This document shows, piece after piece, positions 5,091 through 8,636 of a stretch of 8,636 bases of DNA. Every line of letters starts with the position of its first letter. Position 1 is the first letter of the stretch. The notes under the pieces were generated by a model. The model saw nothing but the letters and a program-made list of their open reading frames with translations, was not told the DNA's origin and made no database searches. Source of the DNA: Candidatus Finniella inopinata (lineage in GTDB: Bacteria > Pseudomonadota > Alphaproteobacteria > Paracaedibacterales > CAITNM01); contig CAMDPB010000033.1 in assembly GCA_945903885.1 (NCBI GenBank), forward strand, positions 1 to 8,636, written 5' to 3'. Made by a program: the position numbers and the translations under genes.

Positions 5091-5822
5091 ATGAAGACCC
5101 TGGTTGTAATCCCAGCCCGCCTAGAATCCACTCGCTTACCACAAAAGGCCTTGGCAGATATTTTCGGAAAACCCATGATTGAATGGGTTTTAAACCAAGC
5201 AAAACAAAGCGCAGTTGGTGACGTTGTTGTTGCAACATGTGGACCTGAAATAGCTAACGTTGTTGAAAAAGCCGGTGGTCGTGCAATTATAACCGACCCT
5301 GCCCTGCCTTCTGGAACTGATAGAGTATGGGCTGCATACCTTGCTATGGGTAAACCAGCTGTTGATGTCATCATTGGACTGCAAGGTGATTTACCACTAT
5401 TAAACCCAAGTTTGCTTCAAGAAATTTTAAAACCCTTCCAAAACCCAGATGTTGACTTAGTAACCCTAGGTGTTGCAATTACTGACACCGAAGAAATCAC
5501 AAACCCAAATGTAGTTAAAATTGTTATGGACCAACCCAAAAATAACATCGCAAGGGCAATCTATTTTTCACGAGCTGCAGTTCCTGTTAATGCTTTGGTT
5601 TACTACCACCACATTGGTATTTACGCGTATCGCCCTAAAGTACTAGAAGCTTACGTTAATTACCCCCCATGTTATTTAGAACAAACAGAACGCTTAGAAC
5701 AGCTCCGCTTTTTACAACACGGCTTTCGCGTTGATGTTGCTGTGGTTGACTCAGCCCCCGTATCAGTCGATACATTATCAGATTTAAACCGGGTGCGTGC
5801 GGCTGCACCTAACCATCAATAA
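5091..5822 (+). CDS. kdsB: 3-deoxy-manno-octulosonate cytidylyltransferase (CMP-KDO synthetase)
   Basis: This cytosolic enzyme activates KDO with CTP to give CMP-KDO for the lipopolysaccharide inner core, so the organism probably makes or made KDO-containing LPS. The product is 243 residues, normal for the family. The nucleotide-binding N-terminus reads VVIPARLESTRLPQKAL (5-21) and GKPMIEWV (26-33). Further landmarks are SGTDRVW (74-80), LQGDLPLL (97-104, where many relatives have VQGDEP), HHIGIYAYR (173-181) and TERLEQLRFLQHGF (199-212). The AAGAGG site fixes the start at 5091, because the in-frame upstream ATG adds nine residues not expected in the family. It heads a close-packed gene set: the stop codon overlaps the ribosome binding site of the next small ORF. 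Confidence 0.96.
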   Translation: MKTLVVIPARLESTRLPQKALADIFGKPMIEWVLNQAKQSAVGDVVVATCGPEIANVVEKAGGRAIITDPALPSGTDRVWAAYLAMGKPAVDVIIGLQGDLPLLNPSLLQEILKPFQNPDVDLVTLGVAITDTEEITNPNVVKIVMDQPKNNIARAIYFSRAAVPVNALVYYHHIGIYAYRPKVLEAYVNYPPCYLEQTERLEQLRFLQHGFRVDVAVVDSAPVSVDTLSDLNRVRAAAPNHQ

Positions 5823-5833
5823 GGATATATCAC

Positions 5834-5968
5834 ATGAAAAATACAATAATTTTAGCGCTTGCCTTAGCCTTAATTGGATTTGGTATATTTCTAGGCGTTG
5901 GCATTCGCACCAAGTCAAACATTATAGAAAAGCCAATCACCCTTTCTATGACGGAAAAACAATCATAG
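5834..5968 (+). CDS. Small single-pass membrane peptide between kdsB and ccmC
   Basis: A 44-codon ORF. AAGGA (5821-5825) overlaps the kdsB stop and sits 8 nt before the ATG. The product starts MKNTIILALALALIGFGIFL, a clear hydrophobic segment (about 4-24), followed by a polar tail ending TLSMTEKQS. It ends 2 nt before the ccmC start, so it is embedded in the operon and its translation may be coupled to ccmC. I do not recognise it. It has no CcmA, CcmB or CcmD features. The arrangement of a membrane anchor followed by ITLSMTEKQ loosely recalls the start of SIMPL (DUF541) proteins, so a truncated remnant is one option; a genuine small membrane protein is the other. Confidence 0.6.
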   Translation: MKNTIILALALALIGFGIFLGVGIRTKSNIIEKPITLSMTEKQS

Positions 5969-5970
5969 AA

Positions 5971-6660
5971 ATGATTGCCTTAAATCCTGCTAAATTAAAA
6001 CGCTTGTTCAGCACCATTAAACCAATATCATTGTGGTGCTTTTTAATTTCAGCACCCATTGCTTTGTTTTATGCTCTCTACATTTCACCACCTGATTATT
6101 TGCATGGTGATTTGGTTCGTATTTTGTACATACACGTTCCTGCCGCCTGGTTTGCGGTTGGAATATATACAGTTATGGGGCTCTGTAGTTTTGCAAGCTT
6201 AGTACTTCGATCATCCTTTTACAGTTTATGCGCCCAAAGCCTAGCGTTGCCTGGGTGCGTTTTGACCATCATATGCATGCTAACTGGCGCCATATGGGGT
6301 AAGCCTGCTTGGGGCACGTGGTGGGTCTGGGATGCTAGGTTAACATCGGTTGTTGTGCTGTTTTTTCTTTATGTAGGCTATATCAACTTTTGTGATGGTG
6401 GTTTGAACAAAGCAGCTAGTGTTTTGAATGTTGTGGGGCTTATTAATGTTCCTATTATCAAATGGTCTGTTGATTGGTGGTTTACGTTACACCAACCATC
6501 CTCCTTCTTTTTAACGAAGAAACCAGCCATTGCTACTGAAATGCTTGTGCCATTGTTGCTAATGACCGTTGTGTTTGCTAGCTGGGTCTTGGCGGTATTT
6601 ACAAGAAGGTTTTTTGTAAACATGGAAGAATTCCAACGGAGGCATAGTGGAATTTTCTAA
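5971..6660 (+). CDS. ccmC: Heme exporter/handling protein CcmC
   Basis: A 229-residue inner-membrane protein of cytochrome c maturation System I, which presents heme on the periplasmic side and loads it onto CcmE. The frame is open further upstream, but the ATG at 5971 gives the normal family length and N-terminus (MIALNPAKLKRLF), and the preceding gene ends at 5968. Six membrane segments are apparent. The tryptophan-rich WWD signature is at 109-121 (WGKPAWGTWWVWD), followed by ARLTS. The two expected heme-ligand histidines are His55 (YIHVPAAW) and His174 (LHQPSS). All key residues are present, so the protein should be active. The 3' end overlaps ccmD by 14 nt. Confidence 0.95.
   Translation: MIALNPAKLKRLFSTIKPISLWCFLISAPIALFYALYISPPDYLHGDLVRILYIHVPAAWFAVGIYTVMGLCSFASLVLRSSFYSLCAQSLALPGCVLTIICMLTGAIWGKPAWGTWWVWDARLTSVVVLFFLYVGYINFCDGGLNKAASVLNVVGLINVPIIKWSVDWWFTLHQPSSFFLTKKPAIATEMLVPLLLMTVVFASWVLAVFTRRFFVNMEEFQRRHSGIF
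6638..6642 (+). promoter_or_regulatory. Ribosome binding site of ccmD
   Basis: GGAGG inside the end of ccmC lies 4 nt before the GTG at 6647. It is the strongest Shine-Dalgarno sequence I saw and supports a GTG start for the very short ccmD. Confidence 0.8.
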
Positions 6661-6745
6661 TCCCTTTGTGGCACTTGCTTATGGGCTAACCTTTGCTTTA
6701 TTTATAGGCATTCTCTATGGCCTTTGTAGAACCAAAGAAAAATGA
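6647..6745 (+). CDS. ccmD: Heme exporter accessory protein CcmD
   Basis: A 32-residue protein starting at GTG: MEFSNPFVALAYGLTFALF followed by IGILYGLCRTKEK. CcmD proteins are tiny single-pass inner-membrane proteins that help release heme-loaded CcmE from the CcmABC complex. The hydrophobic segment (about 8-26) with an AYG motif at its start and a basic C-terminal tail is the family pattern. The position between ccmC and ccmE, the strong GGAGG site, the 14-nt overlap with ccmC and the 4-nt ATGA overlap with ccmE all agree. It is short even for CcmD, and a length-based gene finder would miss it. Confidence 0.88.
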   Translation: MEFSNPFVALAYGLTFALFIGILYGLCRTKEK

Positions 6746-7140
6746 GCCCTAAAGCCAAGCAACGCAGTATTCGTCTTGTCTTAATTTTAAGTCTTGTAAC
6801 AGGTATTTGCCTTTTTATAGTGGGTGCTTTGCGTGAAAATATTGTCTACTTCAAAACACCTTCTGAACTTTTAGTTTTGGCTGATCAACCCAAAAAATTA
6901 CGCCTTGGGGGTTTGGTCGTCAACGGCACGCTACATTCAAAAAATAGCCAACACAGTTTTATGGTAACAGACCAAAAAACCACCATACACGTTGTGTACA
7001 GTGGTCGTTTGCCAGATCTATTTCGGGAAAACCAAGGAATAGTCGCTATTGGAACTTACGACAGTTCGAAAAAAATATTTACATCTACTCAACTTTTGGC
7101 AAAGCATGATCAGTATTACAGACCACCTCTAAAAAAGTGA
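6742..7140 (+). CDS. ccmE: Cytochrome c-type biogenesis heme chaperone CcmE
   Basis: A 132-residue membrane-anchored periplasmic heme chaperone that binds heme covalently and passes it to the CcmF/H lyase. The N-terminal anchor is at about 9-29 (SIRLVLILSLVTGICLFIVG). It is followed by the OB-fold beta-barrel with YFKTPSELL (36-44) and LRLGGLVVNGTL (53-64). The heme-attachment motif HDxxY is His122-Asp-Gln-Tyr-Tyr126 within LAKHDQYYRPP. Length is at the short end of the family because the tail after the motif is brief. The start overlaps the ccmD stop (ATGA) with no separate ribosome binding site, indicating coupled translation. The stop is 1 nt from the end of the convergent thyX. Confidence 0.96.
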   Translation: MSPKAKQRSIRLVLILSLVTGICLFIVGALRENIVYFKTPSELLVLADQPKKLRLGGLVVNGTLHSKNSQHSFMVTDQKTTIHVVYSGRLPDLFRENQGIVAIGTYDSSKKIFTSTQLLAKHDQYYRPPLKK

Positions 7141-7141
7141 C

Positions 7142-8071
7142 CTAACCCTCTAACGTTTTTTCCATTTCAATCCATTCACGTGCCGTTAGGCCGCTGTTTT
7201 CTTTAGTGACCACTTCCCCGCCTAATCGCCTGCGCAATACCGCAAGCATTTTTGCTGAAAAAACGGCAGCACCCATGCGATAATCCATGAATGCATCGTA
7301 AGCAAAAGGCACCCACTTTTTTAAAACATCAATCATCACATCTGCGTATGCTTGAATTTCATACTGAGCATGCGAATCAGCCCGAAGCCTTAAAAAGTGC
7401 ATAAGGTTATGCAGGTCAATTTTCCAATACCACTGAGTATAGTAATTTACCGGCAAATTCATACGCGCCAACTCACGGGCAAGCCCCGGACGATTATCCT
7501 CACCTTTTTCGTTTAAAAGGTATTCGTACGTATCGTAAGCCTGCATTGCATCACGTTTTAAAAGATCAAGAACTTTTTGTGCATATTCAGGCTCTAACAC
7601 GTCACCACGACCTTGGTGATTAATGCTGGACTGCGCTGCCATATTTCCAATATTTGGCATGTAAAACTCTCTATCGAGAATCGAATACCGTGCTGAATAC
7701 TCGTTTACATTGGCTGTGCGATGGCGAATCCACTGACGCGCAATAAAAATGGGAACTTTCACATGAAATTTGATTTCACACATTTCAAAAGGCGTAGTAT
7801 GCCAATGACGCATAAGATAATTAATCAACCCACGGTCTTCACTTACTTTTTTTGTGCCTTTGCCGTAGGAAACACGGGCTGCTTGCACTATTGCTGAGTC
7901 ATCCCCCATGTAATCAACCACACGAATAAACCCATGATCAAGCACTGGAATGGGCTTATATAGCATTTCCTCTAACGCTGGAACAGTTGCTCGCCTTGTT
8001 TGATATGACTCAGATGCTTGCTCAGCAAGTTCTTGAGCGTTTTGAGTGTTTAGGTGAACAACTTTTTCCAT
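7142..8071 (-). CDS. thyX: Flavin-dependent thymidylate synthase ThyX
   Basis: A 309-residue FAD-dependent enzyme that makes dTMP from dUMP with methylenetetrahydrofolate and NADPH. The defining RHRx7S motif is R116-H117-R118 to S126 ([11 protein letters not shown]). Other conserved parts are [13 protein letters not shown] (62-74), [12 protein letters not shown] (86-97), [14 protein letters not shown] (194-207) and [17 protein letters not shown] (227-243). The N-terminal 35 residues before the core ([20 protein letters not shown]) match the alphaproteobacterial form, which supports the start at 8071 despite the lack of a Shine-Dalgarno sequence. It is convergent with ccmE and divergent from the DUF2948 gene. 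A genome relying on ThyX often lacks thyA, but that cannot be judged here. Confidence 0.97.
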   Translation of the reverse strand: MEKVVHLNTQNAQELAEQASESYQTRRATVPALEEMLYKPIPVLDHGFIRVVDYMGDDSAIVQAARVSYGKGTKKVSEDRGLINYLMRHWHTTPFEMCEIKFHVKVPIFIARQWIRHRTANVNEYSARYSILDREFYMPNIGNMAAQSSINHQGRGDVLEPEYAQKVLDLLKRDAMQAYDTYEYLLNEKGEDNRPGLARELARMNLPVNYYTQWYWKIDLHNLMHFLRLRADSHAQYEIQAYADVMIDVLKKWVPFAYDAFMDYRMGAAVFSAKMLAVLRRRLGGEVVTKENSGLTAREWIEMEKTLEG

Positions 8072-8145
8072 AAATATTTGTATTTTTAAGTAGGTTACAA
8101 GCTATACTAAAAAAGATTCTGTAAAAATCCAAGGGAAAAGCACCA
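8072..8145. promoter_or_regulatory. Divergent promoter region of thyX and the DUF2948 gene
   Basis: This 74-nt gap separates two divergent genes. On the plus strand TATACT (8103-8108) is a good -10, but only a poor -35 (TTGTAT at 8078-8083, spacer 19) goes with it. AAGGGA at 8131-8136 is the ribosome binding site of the DUF2948 gene, 9 nt before its ATG. For thyX, TTGGAT, 17 nt, TAGTAT on the minus strand is a weak possibility. Confidence 0.35.
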
Positions 8146-8610
8146 ATGATACCAGCAAGTAAGATGATAAAAATGCGTGCCCTAGACATTTCTGACCTTA
8201 ATCATATGGCAGAACAGCTGCGTGACGGGCTTTGTCCTATGGTTGCCATGGTATATGAAAAAAATAGTTTCACTCTTTTGGTGAATCGTTTTTGCTGGAA
8301 TCATGAGGATAAACGTGAAGGAGAGCCTTTGCATTACCGTTTCCATGTCGGATTGCTTTTTCGCCATGTGCAGAGCGTGCAGCGCAAGGGGTTTGGGCAG
8401 CACTCTCATGATCGCATTTTAAATTTGCTGCATTTTGATGTTAAAGGAACGTCTAAAGGCACCTGGGTGCATTTAGTATTTTCAAAAGACTACGAAATCC
8501 GCCTAAAAATTGAAAAACTGGAGGTCTACCTTAGTGACCTCCATGACCCTTGGCCAACTCGTTCAAAGCCAACCCATTTACATGAACATATAGCAGAAAT
8601 GGTTGCTTAA
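8146..8610 (+). CDS. DUF2948 family protein
   Basis: A 154-residue protein of the alphaproteobacterial DUF2948 family, whose function is unknown. Family features are the opening MRALDISDLNHMAEQLRDGL (10-29), LLVNRFCW (44-51), the HVGLLFRHVQSVQRKG strand region (67-82), ILNLLHFDV (91-99) and the ending YLSDLHDPWPTRSKPTH (128-144). The start at 8146 follows AAGGGA at 9 nt; Met10 (8173) would match the family start more exactly but lacks a binding site. No signal peptide or membrane segment is visible, so it is probably cytosolic. In many Alphaproteobacteria this gene sits beside hisD; the window ends too soon to check. Confidence 0.85.
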   Translation: MIPASKMIKMRALDISDLNHMAEQLRDGLCPMVAMVYEKNSFTLLVNRFCWNHEDKREGEPLHYRFHVGLLFRHVQSVQRKGFGQHSHDRILNLLHFDVKGTSKGTWVHLVFSKDYEIRLKIEKLEVYLSDLHDPWPTRSKPTHLHEHIAEMVA

Positions 8611-8636
8611 AATATTGATCCTAAGCCGATTCATCC

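Noticed and set aside
5797..5970. Upstream extension of ccmC
   Set aside because: The extra 58 codons overlap kdsB and the small ORF, have no family similarity, and the ATG at 5971 gives the normal CcmC N-terminus.
8611..8636. Possible end of a minus-strand gene reading DESA then stop
   Set aside because: Only a handful of codons fit in the window; too short to support.

Overview
The window looks like an AT-rich alphaproteobacterium, probably an intracellular or host-associated lineage. The evidence is a split, circularly permuted tmRNA gene, alphaproteobacterial-type HrcA, GrpE, KdsB, ThyX and DUF2948 proteins, a System I cytochrome c maturation block, and a decaying Fe-S protein gene. Holosporales or Rickettsiales-like is a guess from protein style; alphaproteobacterium is the firm part.

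Left part (1-1261, minus strand). The window opens inside ssrA, the gene for two-piece tmRNA, which has a good promoter just upstream and an unusually long apparent tag reading frame. Next are two genes that look co-transcribed: a FliL-like exported protein (start moved to 1261) and, 17 nt further on, a DUF952 protein with a lipoprotein signal sequence. Divergent from these are hrcA and grpE (1327-2906), the heat-shock repressor and the DnaK nucleotide-exchange factor, 8 nt apart.

Middle part (2907-5058). Directly behind grpE lies a broken gene for a GlpC/heterodisulfide-reductase-like Fe-S protein: its first codons are one frame off from the rest, and the C-terminal two thirds are gone. Next is a 528-codon gene of unknown function with a hydrophobic N-terminus, a helical N-terminal half, an Ala/Ser/Thr-rich linker holding a KPKKKRP basic cluster, a 9-bp tandem repeat, and a C-terminal domain that resembles HicA mRNA interferases. 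It is the best candidate for an undescribed protein, possibly a host-directed effector, but that is inference. A tRNA-Arg(UCU) with encoded CCA follows.

Right part (5091-8610). kdsB (CMP-KDO synthesis for lipopolysaccharide), a 44-codon membrane peptide, ccmC, ccmD and ccmE form a tight plus-strand cluster, with overlapping or near-overlapping ends from the small ORF onward. ccmC, ccmD and ccmE handle periplasmic heme for cytochrome c assembly; ccmA, ccmB and the lyase genes are not in the window. thyX (flavin-dependent thymidylate synthase) runs convergently and ends 1 nt from ccmE. A DUF2948 gene diverges from thyX and closes the window. No CRISPR array, insertion sequence, integrase or rRNA gene was seen.
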